DNA of 64,000 bases from Paraphoma chrysanthemicola (lineage: Eukaryota > Ascomycota > Dothideomycetes > Pleosporales > Phaeosphaeriaceae). Position 1 is the stretch's first letter, and each line of letters begins with the position of its first letter. The notes below the pieces were generated by a model. The model made no database searches. It was not told the DNA's origin and saw only the letters and a list, made by a program, of their open reading frames with translations. Location: the NCBI GenBank assembly GCA_020744225.1, contig JAGMWG010000006.1, forward strand, positions 1-64,000, in the 5' to 3' direction. Positions 53,304 through 64,000 of the stretch are shown here, in pieces. A program made the position numbers and the translations under genes.

Positions 53304-54510
53304 GGTTTGCAAAGATGTGTACCGTTGAACTTGGTGGATGCCTGGTGACTGTAGTACGAGAATCTACGGGAACTGGGGGCGCTGCGATGTGATGTACAGT
53401 GCGAGCAATGGCGTGAAATTCTGAGTATGGGAGTCAATTGGGCCTTTTGTATTCCCACCAACGCATTGCCGCATGCGCTCGATGCACTATGTGTCCCAGT
53501 GGCAGCCTATGCTTTGATGATGTTGCTGATGTTGCGATGTCATGGGCTGACGCGAAGTGGAGGTGGTGTAGGCAACGACGCGCTTCGCGCCTCTTTGCAG
53601 CGGGAAGGCGCGTCTGGTGGCCATCGCCGCCTAAAACTCCAGGCACCCGCCACTCACAGTGCGCATCAGAACGAACTGCGACACGCCACCAACGCGAGCT
53701 CATGTGATACGTGTTGCGGGTCGGACACATATCGCGATGGACGACAGATTGGCTGGAAGATGGCCGAACTGGTAACAAGACTGGTGCGCATTCGTTTGGG
53801 CCGGGTTCCTGTGCGACGACCTTTGAGATGGAAAATGAACAATGCCGCAGCAACTTCACGTGACCCGCCAATCATTTTGACTTTGGGGTATCTCGACCGG
53901 CCTCCTCCCATTGTGCTTGAATGGGCCGTTGATGGATGCATCTCACCACCTGTGACGCCCCTCTGGTTACCCCGGAATGAGGCTTGCACCTTCCGATTCC
54001 GAAAGGACCGACTGCCATCCCCGCCTTCCGCTGGTTTCTCACATTGACTTCTATATCGGGTAACAATCCAATGCTTCCCTCGGAGAAGCATCACAACCGA
54101 CAGGGACGTACCTCAGACTAGCCCTTTTCTGCAATTTGTGCGAAGGACGATCAGAACGGACCGATTGAATTCCAAGGTTGTTCGTGAGCCTTGCTACGAG
54201 CTCAATCAAGGTCTCCGCCTTCATCGGCAGTTGCTATGGCTTCCTTAACTACCCACGGATCATGACGCGCGAAGATAACATGTGCTGTTATTCAAATGCC
54301 GGCCTTACTATTGCCCTGGGCGCGGCGGAGACACAAGGCCGCAAGTGAAGCCAGATTTGATGGCCAGCTTACGACTGTATAAAGAGCCCTGTGTCTATCA
54401 TCGAAGTAGCGCAACCCCTGCAACGTTTCTACTCCTCAAACTGTACCAGCCCCCTCGAAATCAACAATTCCGCTGCTCGTGCACTAGTTTCACTTCCACG
54501 GGTGGTAGAA
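53304..54510. other. intergenic, promoter of lipase gene
   Basis: 1.2 kb. A 206-codon plus-strand frame at 53427-54047 starts with ATG but shows no family, and an antisense frame overlaps it; I do not call it. A TATAAA box for the next gene is at 54378-54383. Confidence 0.4.
54378..54383 (+). promoter_or_regulatory. TATA box of the secretory lipase
   Basis: TATAAA, 128 bp upstream of the ATG at 54511, within normal distance for a fungal leader. Confidence 0.5.
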
Positions 54511-55878
54511 ATGAAGGTCCCACGCCTCGCCGCACTTGGCCTGCAGGCCGCAGCCGTCTGCGCGCAGGAAGCATGCGATTCAGCCTGTCAGACCGCATAT
54601 CAAGCATCGCTGGCTATCGAAAGAGCATCATGGGTGTCGCAGAATGTGACGCTTGATGCATTCTACGCCACACCTGCCAACGCCAGCACCGCTCGACCTG
54701 GCGCTCTCTTGCGCTGGGAGGACATATCTCAGCCGATTGTGAACACCAATTTCACTCCACCAGCTGGAATGTCCATTTCACGCTTCCTCTATATGACCGA
54801 GGACATCGATCGAAAACCAATTCCTGCCAGCGCGTTTGTCCTGCTACCTTATAACAAACCGGACCCTAATAAGCCGCTAAATACACTTGTCTGGACTCAT
54901 GGCACAGCTGGGCGAATCCGAAACTGCGCACCGTCAAATCACAAAGATCTTTACTACGAATGGCAGGGTCCTTATGCCCTGGCGCAAGCTGGATATGCAG
55001 TTATTGCACCCGACTATGCTGGACAAGGCTCAAATATACCGCAAGGGTTCATGTATGAGGCAGGGTTCCTTCACGCTGCCGACGTTGCATATGGTCTGAT
55101 TGCGGCACGCACCGTGATTGGTGATTTGCTCTCCGAGGAGTACGTAGTTGTAGGTCACAGCGAAGGAGGCATGACCGCCTGGAGAACGAACGAAAGACTC
55201 GCGATGCCAAACCAAGAGGCGTTGAAGGAGGCAGGCATATTTCTGGGCTCGGTTGCAAACTCGCCCGCTCTACGACCGCTCGATCTCATTCCAGAGTCCG
55301 TACGCCGCGCCAACGGAGGCCCAATCGGCGATGCAGTCTCCGTTTTCTTTCTGCAGTCCCTGGCCCTGCTTTTCCCAAATGACTTCCATCTCGAGGATTG
55401 GGTGACTGACTTGGTGTTGGCACGCATACCGCTTGTTGAACAGGGCTGCCTGCAGGCTGGACGCGCTTTGTTCGCCAATCTCACAAGTAACGAATTATTC
55501 AAGAGCTTGGATTGGTTAAAACTACCCGTAGTAGTCGACTGGCAGAAGCGCTACAACGGCGCAGGGCCGCATGCGCTTGCTGCACCCATGCTTGTTGTAG
55601 CCGGAATCACAGATCCTCTCACATATGCAGCCAACACGGAGTGGGACTTCAATCAGACATGTAACAGCTTTCCCGAGACCAAAGCCACTCTTTTGTTATA
55701 TCCTGACACGGACCACAATGTTGCTGCGCAAAACACTCAGGTTGACTTTCTTCGTTGGATCAAGGATCGTTTCGACGGAAAGGACGTGGAGGAAGGCTGT
55801 CATATCAGGACTGTAGAGCCAGTGAACTCCAGGTTCAGGAATGTGGGAACATTCTATTCTGGCGTCGGTGGTGGCTAG
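54511..55878 (+). CDS. secretory lipase-like alpha/beta hydrolase
   Basis: 455 aa, single exon. MKVPRLAALGLQAAAVCAQEA is a signal peptide, and the start is set there even though the frame is open further upstream without ATG. The nucleophile elbow GHSEGG places the catalytic Ser at 217. VWTHGTAG (oxyanion-loop region), IAPDYAGQG and the late PMLVVAGITDPLTYAANTEWDF and PDTDHNVA segments place the catalytic Asp and His. This is the pattern of the fungal secretory lipase (LIP) family, which hydrolyses acylglycerols or esters outside the cell. Several N-x-S/T sites (NVT, NAS, NLT, NQT) suggest N-glycosylation. Substrate range cannot be told from sequence. Confidence 0.9.
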   Translation: MKVPRLAALGLQAAAVCAQEACDSACQTAYQASLAIERASWVSQNVTLDAFYATPANASTARPGALLRWEDISQPIVNTNFTPPAGMSISRFLYMTEDIDRKPIPASAFVLLPYNKPDPNKPLNTLVWTHGTAGRIRNCAPSNHKDLYYEWQGPYALAQAGYAVIAPDYAGQGSNIPQGFMYEAGFLHAADVAYGLIAARTVIGDLLSEEYVVVGHSEGGMTAWRTNERLAMPNQEALKEAGIFLGSVANSPALRPLDLIPESVRRANGGPIGDAVSVFFLQSLALLFPNDFHLEDWVTDLVLARIPLVEQGCLQAGRALFANLTSNELFKSLDWLKLPVVVDWQKRYNGAGPHALAAPMLVVAGITDPLTYAANTEWDFNQTCNSFPETKATLLLYPDTDHNVAAQNTQVDFLRWIKDRFDGKDVEEGCHIRTVEPVNSRFRNVGTFYSGVGGG

Positions 55879-57633
55879 TCCCATGTGCTATGCTTGGATC
55901 GGCAATTGCTACGACTCGTGAGCACGTAGAGAGAATACGAAGAATAACTGCTAGCACTGTTAAGCATGAATATCTTGACAGCGAGCCTAAGTCATTATTT
56001 CGCTTGGTAAACACGTACCTACTTCCGATACTGTAACCTTTGGTAAATGCTTGCATGCAGACCACATTGTCAATGTTCTTCCTAGCAATGTCGAATAGCT
56101 GCCTACGATGCGGCGTTGTAATGAGGATCGCAAAGTTCGCCTTGCCCTTTTCCGCCGGCACGGATCTAATCGTTGTGCGACTTCAAAGCACACTTAGGGA
56201 AACGTGGGCGTGCAATGTCTCATTCCTGTTTGTTCATGATGTCAGCCGATGCCGAGAAGGGTACGTACCGCACGATACGATATACTTAACATGATGGACC
56301 AACTCACTCACAGCGTCCAATATAGCGTGGGAAGTAGGCAATGATCTGCATCGATAGGCATTTGGATATAAGTCAGAAGCAACAATCGGCGGTGCGTCGT
56401 CTACTGCCGGGTCTACTTCGACTCCGGCCTTGGAAAATAGGTGGAGCGGTTGTCGAGGTCGTTGGTCACAAGAGCATACTGTGACTGCACATATAGAAAG
56501 ACAGTATGGCCACTATGCACTAAGCGAGGCAAAAGACATAGGTCCGATCAATTGGGGTCAACGCAAGAAATCGGCCTCGGCGCCGGTATGCTAGGACCTG
56601 TAACGCATCTCTGAAAATCTGATCACAATCTAAATGTTCCTGCGTATACGGCTCGACTGCCATGCTCGTATCTCACGGCGATAGAAATTGCGTGTTGCGC
56701 TGTTGGAGGCCTGTCTACACCAGTTGACTCTGGCCGACAATTAGGGCGTGCAGCATTTTCCCATGTCGGTTGAGAGATTTTAGGAATTTTGACGAGTAGC
56801 TGCGATATGTTGATCGTTGTTTGAAGCTTCCAGAGTTTGACTGGTCAAATTATGGCAGTCACATGAGCCAACGTGCGAATGCCCTGTGAGCTGGCCTTCA
56901 CATTACGTAAAATTCTCAAGCTATCTATACAATGTAGGCCAACCATTGGAGTCAGACCGTCTAGTGAGGTGCCAGACCTGGACCTTCCAATAGAAACATA
57001 ATTTTGTTGCAACTTGGTAGGTGTGTCTTCAAAAGGTTGTGCATTCAAGCTAAGCTCTTTCCGGCATTAGTAGCCAAGCCTGGACCCCGTGGGGAGAAGG
57101 CCATGTGAGAAATCGATCCCCGGATATTGGGGAAATGCCGCCACCCGTGGAGCCGCCACCCGTAATACTGCATCTTGTTTAGTCTTTTCGAAAAGGATTC
57201 GGCTGGATGCGCTAATGCCCAAATCGTGGAGAGGGGGTATATGTCACTATGAATTAGTCACAATTCACGAACGGCAATGTGTGCCAGACAGGGATCTGTG
57301 GACCAGTGAGTTCGCCTTTATTGATTCCATGCAGATTGAGTAGGGTAACGGCTACTTAGAACGATGATACCCCGGCCAGAATTGTTCTCTGAAACCCGGC
57401 GGGGTGGCTTGTGGGGAATGACCAACAGACAATGACACAGAGCTACCCATTCAGTCCACGCAACTCTTGATTTGTCCTTACTTGGTTCTAAGGTAGTACG
57501 GGAAGAGATATGCGATCTTCCATAGCATATAGTATTTTTGCAGATATATAGTAGTCACAGAGAGTTCCTTTCCAAGTGTAATAACATTCCTACAATCTAC
57601 ATTCTTCCCTCATTGTCAAACTCAACATTAAAA
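55879..57633. other. 1.75-kb intergenic region, BVMO promoter
   Basis: No supported gene. It holds a 15-bp tandem duplication (57137-57166) and GC-rich words CCCCGGCC (57370-57377) and CCCGGCGGGG (57395-57404) upstream of the monooxygenase. Confidence 0.45.
57137..57166. repeat. 15-bp tandem duplication GCCGCCACCCGT
   Basis: GCCGCCACCCGT occurs at 57137-57148 and 57152-57163, about 470 bp upstream of the monooxygenase. It could be a paired protein-binding site or a chance duplication. Confidence 0.6.
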
Positions 57634-59608
57634 ATGGCAACAGCAGCAGTGCTTCCTCATCCATCAGTAGTACAGCACTCCCTACAAGATGTGGCCCCTT
57701 CGCCAGAGGTCCAGGTACCGCCGAACTGGCGCGACATGAAAGTAGACTTTGATGAGATGACCGCCCGGTATACGCACGAAAGAACCAAGCGCTTCAAGAA
57801 GTCTGGCATGGAACAATATCACCATGTGGTCGGCTCGAAGTCTAGTGTTCTTCCAGACATAGTTCAGGATCAGTTCGTGGAACCAGGGTTCAAACGTGAC
57901 ACTGTGAAAGAAGAACACGACATTGTCATCGCGGGCGGTGGTGTCGGTGGTATCATAATGGCTTGTCGATTGGTCAAAGCTGGGTTCCAGAACATCAAAA
58001 TCATCGAAAGGGGTGGCGACTTTGGTGGGGTTTGGTAAGTTCTTCCCATGCCTGGCTAGCATGCTCTCTGTGCTGACAATGCCTCGAAGGTATTGGAATC
58101 GCTATCCAGGTATTCAAATCGATATTGAATCCTACATTTACATGCCTATGCTTGAGGACACTGGCTACATCCCAACAAGAAAATATGCCTACGGAAACGA
58201 GATCTTTCAGTACCTGTGTTCCCTGGCCAGGCAATTTGGTCTCTATGACAAGGTCCTGTTTCAGACAGGTGTTCAGGAGATGCGTTGGGATGAGAGCACA
58301 CTACGATGGAACGTCAAGACCACGAGAGACGATATCCTCACTGCCAAATTCCTCGTGTCCGCCGTTGGTCCTTTTAACACCCCCAAATTCCCTGGTATTC
58401 CTGGCATCGAGCTGTTCAAAGGCAAATCGATGCATACTAGTCGCTGGGACTATGACTACACTGGAGGTGACACTGAAGGGAATTTGAGTAAACTGGGCGA
58501 TAAGCGTGTGGGCATCATTGGAACAGGCGCGACCAGCATCCAGATCACACCCCATCTTGGAAAGTGGGCGAAAGAGCTTTACGTCTTCCAACGCACCCCA
58601 TCAACAATCGATCTCCGCAACAATCAGCCGACAGATATCGAGCACTTCAAAAGCCTTCCCGCTGGCTGGCAGCGCGAGCGCATGGACAATTTTGCCGCCA
58701 TCTGCACTGGTCATGAAGTGAAGCAAGACATGGTCAATGATGGCTGGACTGAATCGTTGCAAGCGCTGACCGGATGGTTTGGACAAACGAAAACGGGGCA
58801 TACTTCATCTGCAACACCCGAAGAAACCGCGAAGGCGTTGCAGATGGCTGATTATATGAAGGTGGAGTCGATTCGAAAGCGAGTCGATCAGATCGTCAAG
58901 AATCCAGTGGCTGCCAAGGCACTGAAGCCTTACTTCAATCTTTTCTGCAAAAGGCCGTGTTTCCACGACGATTATCTTCCTACTTTCAATCGTCCCAGCG
59001 TTACTATGGTCGACACGAACGGCCAGGGCGTAGACCGGATCACCGAAAAAGGTATTGTAGTGGGCGACAAGGAGTACGAGCTCGACTGCATCATCTACGC
59101 TACTGGCTTCGAGTTTAATACCGACTGGAAAACTCGCAACGACCTTAACATGTACGGAGTGGACGGCCAGGACTTCAACGAAAAGTACGCAGACGGGCCA
59201 ATCACCCTGCACGGATGGGGCACTAACGGCTTTCCCAACTGCTTCATTGTAAACTCATCGCAAAACGCTGGCTTTCCCAACTACCATCAAAGCCTCGACG
59301 ACCAGGCCGCCCATTTGATCCACATATTTTCCAAAGTCAGGGATGAGAACATAGAGCGATTTGAGGTCACCAAGGAGGCAGAACAGACCTGGCTGGACGA
59401 AGTCATCAGGGTAAGCAAGGATCGCACCGCTTTCCTCTTGACTTGTACCCCAGGCTACTACAATGACGAAGGCGCACCTGGCGCAAAGACCGCCAGGAAC
59501 TCCCCCTACGGCGGGAATCCTGCAACATTCCTGAACATAGCGAAAGATTGGAGAGACGCAAACAAGCTGGAGGGTGTGAGTGTTCGGTATGCTTCGGAGT
59601 CGGCATGA
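57634..59608 (+). CDS. Baeyer-Villiger-type flavin monooxygenase
   Basis: Predicted exons 57634-58034 and 58090-59608 (55-nt intron, GTAAGT donor) give 639 aa. The FAD-binding Rossmann motif is IVIAGGGVGG (98-106). The splice restores GGVWYWNRYPG, the usual GG.WY.NRYPG of BVMOs. The Baeyer-Villiger fingerprint F-x-G-x3-H-x3-W appears as FKGKSMHTSRW (243-253), with the normal following P replaced by D. The NADPH motif is GTGATS (278-283), and ATGFEF near the C-terminal third is also typical. Such enzymes insert oxygen next to ketones or lactonise cyclic ketones, using NADPH, O2 and FAD. It is followed on the same strand by an MFS exporter and a SnoaL-like gene, which suggests a small catabolic or secondary-metabolite group. 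Confidence 0.92.
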
Positions 59609-60297
59609 AGAACTTCTTTCTTCGGCATAAGGACAAAGTTCCTGTCGTCCTATGTCAGTGGTCTCTTCAACGTTTCAGTAGGAATTCATCTTATATGATC
59701 TTCCGTTACAAAACATGGCCAATGGTGCCGATTCATTGGAAATTGTCGGTATACCAGCTACGTAAGCACTTCCATGCTCTCGTGAATACCGTTCATCGAT
59801 GCAGGATGCAATCCCAGATCTACGACAAAGGAGCTCCTCAATGCTAGTCAGAAGATTCCGACACCAAAAGCGTGTGACCCTCGCACTCTTTTGAAATTTA
59901 ACAAGCGCTTGTGTACAGTACACGAGTTCTCTACATAGAACGACATTATATATCTTCGCATTGATTGCAGATCACTAATCTATATACATAGAGCAATCAA
60001 GCATGCACCTTCTCCGGAAACAATACAAGAGCTTATACCGGGAATTGCACGTGAGAGCCAGGTACAGCAGCTGACGGACACCCTTGAGTGATTTCCTGGT
60101 TTTGAGCGAGTTGAAAGGATTCTTCACATGCAAATAAAAGGGTGGCATACAGGAGCAACAGCATCGCGAAACGTCCACATCACCACTTTTCCGAACACTC
60201 CTCAAGCAGTATTAGCTACCCGTGAAGTCACACACTGCCGTTTCAACGAATAGCCCCGCCGAACAGCTTCATCATATGACGGCCAGATCCCGGAAGC

Positions 60298-60412
60298 CAT
60301 CGGTAATTTGTCGCCTAAAACCTTTCTGACAAACATAAAGTTGTGCAGCATGTTTGAGGTCATGGAACGCATCGGTAACTTGTCGCCTAGACCGTTCTAA
60401 CCAATATAACAT
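60298..60412. repeat. degenerate direct repeat, 72-bp period
   Basis: CATCGGTAAYTTGTCGCCTA occurs at 60298 and again at 60370, with flanking sequence also similar for about 40 bp. Two copies only; origin unknown. Confidence 0.65.
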
Positions 60413-60700
60413 TGTATCGTATGTGTATACTTATTTACAGGTGGAGATGGTCAATCCCGTCTGGTGAGGTTCATGTTTGAGACGCGATGCTAGTTCTCGC
60501 TTACTTTACTGTAGCCGTCAGCATTTATAATGAATAATGACCAAAATCCCAATTGTCCGTCCGTGCGCTGCCAGGTCCAGACCAGCTGCTTCACCCTGGA
60601 CCATGTTCTGGCAAGCGATCGAAACTAGTGAACACCGAATAGCTGAAATACGCAAGGTGTGTCACAGTTTTCGCTTGTTTCCACAAGCCCAGTGACTTTA

Positions 60701-60726
60701 CCCCGCCCCCAATGTTAAAGGCGGGG
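60701..60726. promoter_or_regulatory. perfect 7-bp inverted repeat CCCCGCC/GGCGGGG
   Basis: CCCCGCC at 60701-60707 and GGCGGGG at 60720-60726 with a 12-bp spacer, 314 bp upstream of the MFS ATG. It resembles a dimeric zinc-finger factor site. The same GGCGGGG word stands upstream of the monooxygenase at 57398-57404. Function is inferred. Confidence 0.4.
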
Positions 60727-61039
60727 AAGGAAATCTGGGGAATACACTCAAAACTAGGTCGAATATGGTTTTAGTGTCGTGGCTGCGAGTAGCGCGTGGC
60801 GCGTGGCGCTAATTACCCCAGGTTCCAGGTCTCCGGAACTTCGACACCTTGTCAAGTGTTATGTGTCACCACTGTACAGCTGAACCTTGAGCATTATCTG
60901 CTGTCTCAAACTTAAACATGAGCCTTCAAGATCGCATTCCACCATAATAATCAGTGCTTATCTGCCAACTCACTGATCCGGCCATCATACATATCCGTTC
61001 AAACAGGGCTCTTCATTTGTCGCCTACCCAGGTCCCACA

Positions 61040-62965
61040 ATGGAACTTAATTCGAAGGAGAATCACAACGAGACTACGGTACAACAGCAGGAAAGGGAAG
61101 ACATGGACAGCCTTGGTGCAGATTCAGTTCCAGCTGGATACTACACAAGCCCAAACTTCCTCGGTAGCCTGCTGGGTATCGGGCTGGGCATCTTTACTGT
61201 ACGTTCGGCTACATTATAGTTTATCGTGGGAATGAAGAAGCCGGAGTCTGATTATCACTGACTTGTTCAGGGCACTTCCTCCTTCGCTATTCCAGCAGGA
61301 GCTCTCGGGGCGATCAACAAAGATATTGGTCCCGATCCAAACTACGTTTGGATTGGTTTCGTCAACACTCTTATGCTTGCGATTGGTTATACCATTGTCG
61401 GTCGCGTGACTGATCTGTGCGGGAGGAGGTACTTCATCATTGGCGGGAATTTGCTGGGTGTGATTGGAACCATCATCTCTGCGACAGCAAAATCCATTCC
61501 TATCCTAATCGGCGGCAATGTCTTGATGGGATTGGCTGCGTCGACGCAGACTTCCACTCCAGCAATTTTAGGAGAGCTCCTACCGATGAAGCACCGTTTC
61601 GGCGTCACCGGGCTCTTCTTCACGATTTTCGTTCTCCCGAACGCATTTGGGGCAGCGATTGCATACGGCTTCGTTCAAAACACGGCTGCTGGCTGGAGGA
61701 ACATCTATTGGCTTCTCCTCGCCACCAATGCGGCCGCCACCTGCTGCATTTTCCTCTTCTATCACCCACCCACATTTGCCATGAAGAACTCAAGAACAAA
61801 AATGCAGGTGGTGAAAGATTTTGATTATGTCGGCTTCGTGCTGTTCTCTGGTGGTCTCACCACCTTCCTATTGGGCCTGTCTTGGGGGGGTCAGGTGTAT
61901 CCATGGAAATCGCCACACGTCATAGCCAGCCTTGTGGTTGGCGGCGTCGTTCTTGTCGCGTTCGTGTTATACGAGTGTTACATGCCCCTCAAGGATCCAC
62001 TCGTGCCCATGCATCTTTTCCGTAACCTAGGTAAGTGGCTCATATCGTCTCTCCACTCCTTGCGCCTTTCCACCGAATCTGTGAAAGCTGACAGGACCTC
62101 CTTTAATCTAGGCTGGGTTGTAACCGTCCTTGTGTTGGGTATTGGTCCTACAATTTTCTACGGGTTTGCCATCGTCTGGCCACAGATGGTCTTCGGGCTT
62201 TATACAACCGACGTCAAGTACGGTTCTTTGCTCTCCGTCATCCCTGTCGTCTCCTTCACCTCAGGAACTTGTTGCTCCGGTTTTGTTCGGTACATCCAGA
62301 GACAGAGGATCCAAATAATCGTATGTGCGTGCATAGGCACCCCACTTGTCGCCGCCTGTGCCTGCATGACGGTAGATAACAAGGAGACGATCATCGGCCT
62401 CATGTTCACTGGCTGTTTCTTCTTGGGTTACATTGAAGGAACTGGCGTGACAGCTACCGCGGTGTCGCTTGAAGATCAGGCCGATATTGGCGTAGGAAGC
62501 GGTGTTGCCGCAACACTACGCGGAGTGTTCGCTACCTTCGGGTCGGCCATCTACGTTCTCGTCCTGCGAACCCGGCTCACAACGACAATTCCGCAGCAAG
62601 TTCCACCAGCGCTCATTAGGGCCGGACTTCCTGTTTCATCGATACCAGCTTTCATTGCAGCCTTCCAAACTGGTGAATTTGCCAATATCCCTGGCGTGTC
62701 GGCATCAATCATCCAGGCTGGAAGCTTAGCATATGCCCAAGCTCAGGTGCTAGCATACCGTACCGTATTCCTCACCACGCTTGCATTCAGTGGCCCCATT
62801 CTCATCCTGTCCTTCTTTTGGCCTGATCTTGATAAGAAGATGACCAATCATACTGTGGCTTTGCTACATAGCAGAAAGAATAAGGCTGAATTGGAGCGCA
62901 ATCACGTTTACGAGAAGGGACATGCCCAAACTATCGAAGATACGCGAGCTGCTGAGCACGTCTGA
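61040..62965 (+). CDS. TRI12-type MFS exporter (14-TM, toxin/siderophore efflux group)
   Basis: Predicted exons 61040-61198, 61271-62030 and 62112-62965 (introns of 72 and 81 nt) give 590 aa. The charged N-terminus is followed by about 14 hydrophobic segments. GRVTDLCGRRYFIIGGNLLGVIG is the DHA2-type motif A, and GWRNIYWLL and ASTQTSTPAILGELLPMKHR are typical of the trichothecene-efflux-pump/siderophore transporter group. The second intron is 81 nt with no in-frame stop, so retention would add 27 residues; splicing at GTAAGT...CTAG restores FRNLGWVVTVLVLGIG. Members export small molecules or import siderophores with protons. The adjacency to a BVMO favours a substrate or product of that enzyme, which is inference. 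Confidence 0.9.
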
Positions 62966-63744
62966 TGTTTCTTTGGTGCTCCGGAGTGGAGATAGTAGGT
63001 TATGAGTGCATTAAGCGGAGCTATCTCTATCTAGGTAGATAGGCATAAATTTTGAGAGAGCATGGAAATCGTCAGTGATCCGGACAAACTTCAAGTATGC
63101 TTTAAGCTGCCTGTGGGTGTCGAGAGCAGTGTTAACAATAATATCACTGGCCATATGTGAAGAACGGGAGATACTCCATCATAGCATGATTGAGACTATC
63201 CCCCTCGCCAGCCTCCTTGTGATATATCAAACGGGTGCGATTATGTTCTGTGACGTTGATTCAGATGCCAGAGATGCCAGGACAATGTATGTGCATGAAA
63301 AGTATCGCGACCTTACCGCTACCACACAAGTACCGTGTCGTCTAGTGTACAAGATTCAGCCACACTCCAAGTGATTGGCTCAAGACAATCCGGCCCGATG
63401 ACCCCTCCTTTGTCATGTAAAAGAGACAAGTAGTAGCTCTTTGGACGATTCCAGGTGCAGATATGATTGGGTCTTGAATAATACGTAACTGCGAATTGGT
63501 CACATCCCAATTATTACTCTGATGTTGTCATACATTACAAAGACGCAACTACTCACGTTCTGTCTAGTAATGGGTACAGGTTCAATATAAGTTGGGGGAA
63601 AGTGCGCTTGACCTGCCTCGCGAATTGAAACAGCAATACATCGATGCGTGCTCATCGCTGCTGAACAAGAAATCGTTCTTACATACCTTCGGAACAGACA
63701 CTATCTCAACCACACCTTTCGCTAGCACCGTTACTAAAGCAGTC
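62966..63744. other. intergenic
   Basis: 779 bp with no supported gene; promoter of the following gene. Confidence 0.5.
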
Positions 63745-64000
63745 ATGTTGACCGATGCTCAGCTACAAGAGCTGTACGACAAACAAAAGCTGCATGAGAA
63801 TCTTATGCTGTACGTCCGTGGCATCGACCGATTCGATGCTGAGTTAATCAAGTCGACCTACTGGCCTGATGCGACAGACGACCATGGCGGTTTTGTTGGC
63901 TCTGGCGCTGACTGGGCGGATTTCGGTTGCACGTGGCGCGACAAGGTGTACAATTGCAATCACCACGTCTCCAACGTCTTGATCGAATTGGACGGTAACC
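63745..64000 (+). CDS. SnoaL-like (NTF2-fold) protein, 5' part only
   Basis: Starts at the ATG at 63745 and stays open to the window edge (85 codons): MLTDAQLQELYDKQKLHENL, then YVRGIDRFDAELIKSTYWPDATDDHG and NCNHHVSNVLIEL. The pattern of an N-terminal helix, RG-DR-D, Y.PDA.DDHG and late H-x-NVLIE is that of SnoaL_4-type NTF2-fold proteins. The family includes polyketide cyclases, dehydratases and ring-hydroxylating-dioxygenase-like subunits. The conserved DDHG aspartate/histidine pair is present. The gene is truncated by the window, so length and splicing are unknown. Its position after BVMO and MFS genes suggests the same pathway. Confidence 0.8.
   Translation, partial: MLTDAQLQELYDKQKLHENLMLYVRGIDRFDAELIKSTYWPDATDDHGGFVGSGADWADFGCTWRDKVYNCNHHVSNVLIELDGN

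Larger units (their letters stand above)
59609..61039. other. 1.4-kb intergenic region, MFS promoter
   Basis: No gene. It contains a degenerate 72-bp-period direct repeat (60298-60412), the inverted repeat CCCCGCC/GGCGGGG (60701-60726) and a GCGTGGC duplication (60791-60810), the last two probably regulatory. Confidence 0.5.

Noticed and set aside
53427..54047. 206-codon plus-strand frame with ATG start
   Set aside because: No recognisable domain, biased composition, and overlapping frames of similar quality on the other strand (53434-53871, 53666-54094). It is more likely chance in GC-rich promoter DNA.

Overview
The window is nuclear DNA of a filamentous ascomycete (Pezizomycotina). The evidence is small GT-AG introns (about 47-81 nt) with CTAAC/CTGAC-type branch sites, a family of HET-domain genes, and DUF3425 bZIP-type, DUF1996, TRI12-type MFS and Ish1-type proteins. 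The gene mix fits a dothideomycete best, but that placement is inference. About 27 protein genes, at least two pseudogenes, one tRNA gene and one complete DNA transposon can be supported.

Layout. 0-3.3 kb: gene-poor, with an alcohol dehydrogenase relic and a mismatched inverted repeat. 3.3-8.4 kb: minus-strand MAL-type sugar permease, aldo-keto reductase and bZIP-like/DUF3425 regulator. 10.5-26.2 kb: three intact HET-domain paralogues and one broken copy, interleaved with housekeeping genes (SR-like nuclear protein, UPF0132/DUF4870-like membrane protein, TANGO2/NRDE protein, RING-CH ubiquitin ligase). 26.5-28.4 kb: a divergent pair of small Cys-motif paralogues, one frameshifted. 28.9-31.2 kb: an unknown protein and a cyclin-L-like cyclin. 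31.5 kb: tRNA-Phe. 32-42.5 kb: F-box-like protein, two-TM protein, Zrg17-like CDF protein, RBR ubiquitin ligase, small mitochondrial protein, Ish1-type stress protein ending in KDEL. 43.1-45 kb: intact pogo/Fot1-like transposon. 45.5-53.3 kb: secreted DUF1996 protein and a 1883-aa NTase-like/ankyrin protein. 54.5-64 kb: secreted lipase, Baeyer-Villiger-type monooxygenase, TRI12-type MFS exporter and the start of a SnoaL-like gene, all on the plus strand, which could form a small catabolic or secondary-metabolic group.

The most unusual object is the tRNA-Phe(GAA) gene at 31545-31739. Its sequence folds into a perfect 73-nt cloverleaf only if three segments are removed. One is a canonical 13-nt tRNA intron after position 37. 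The other two are 54 and 55 nt, lie in the D-arm and T-arm, and look like spliceosomal introns: GT...AG ends, GCTAAC or TACTAA branch-like motifs, and a length equal to the mRNA introns nearby. Each also carries a perfect 7-bp hairpin whose 3' arm is the branch motif. I know of no described nuclear tRNA gene built this way.
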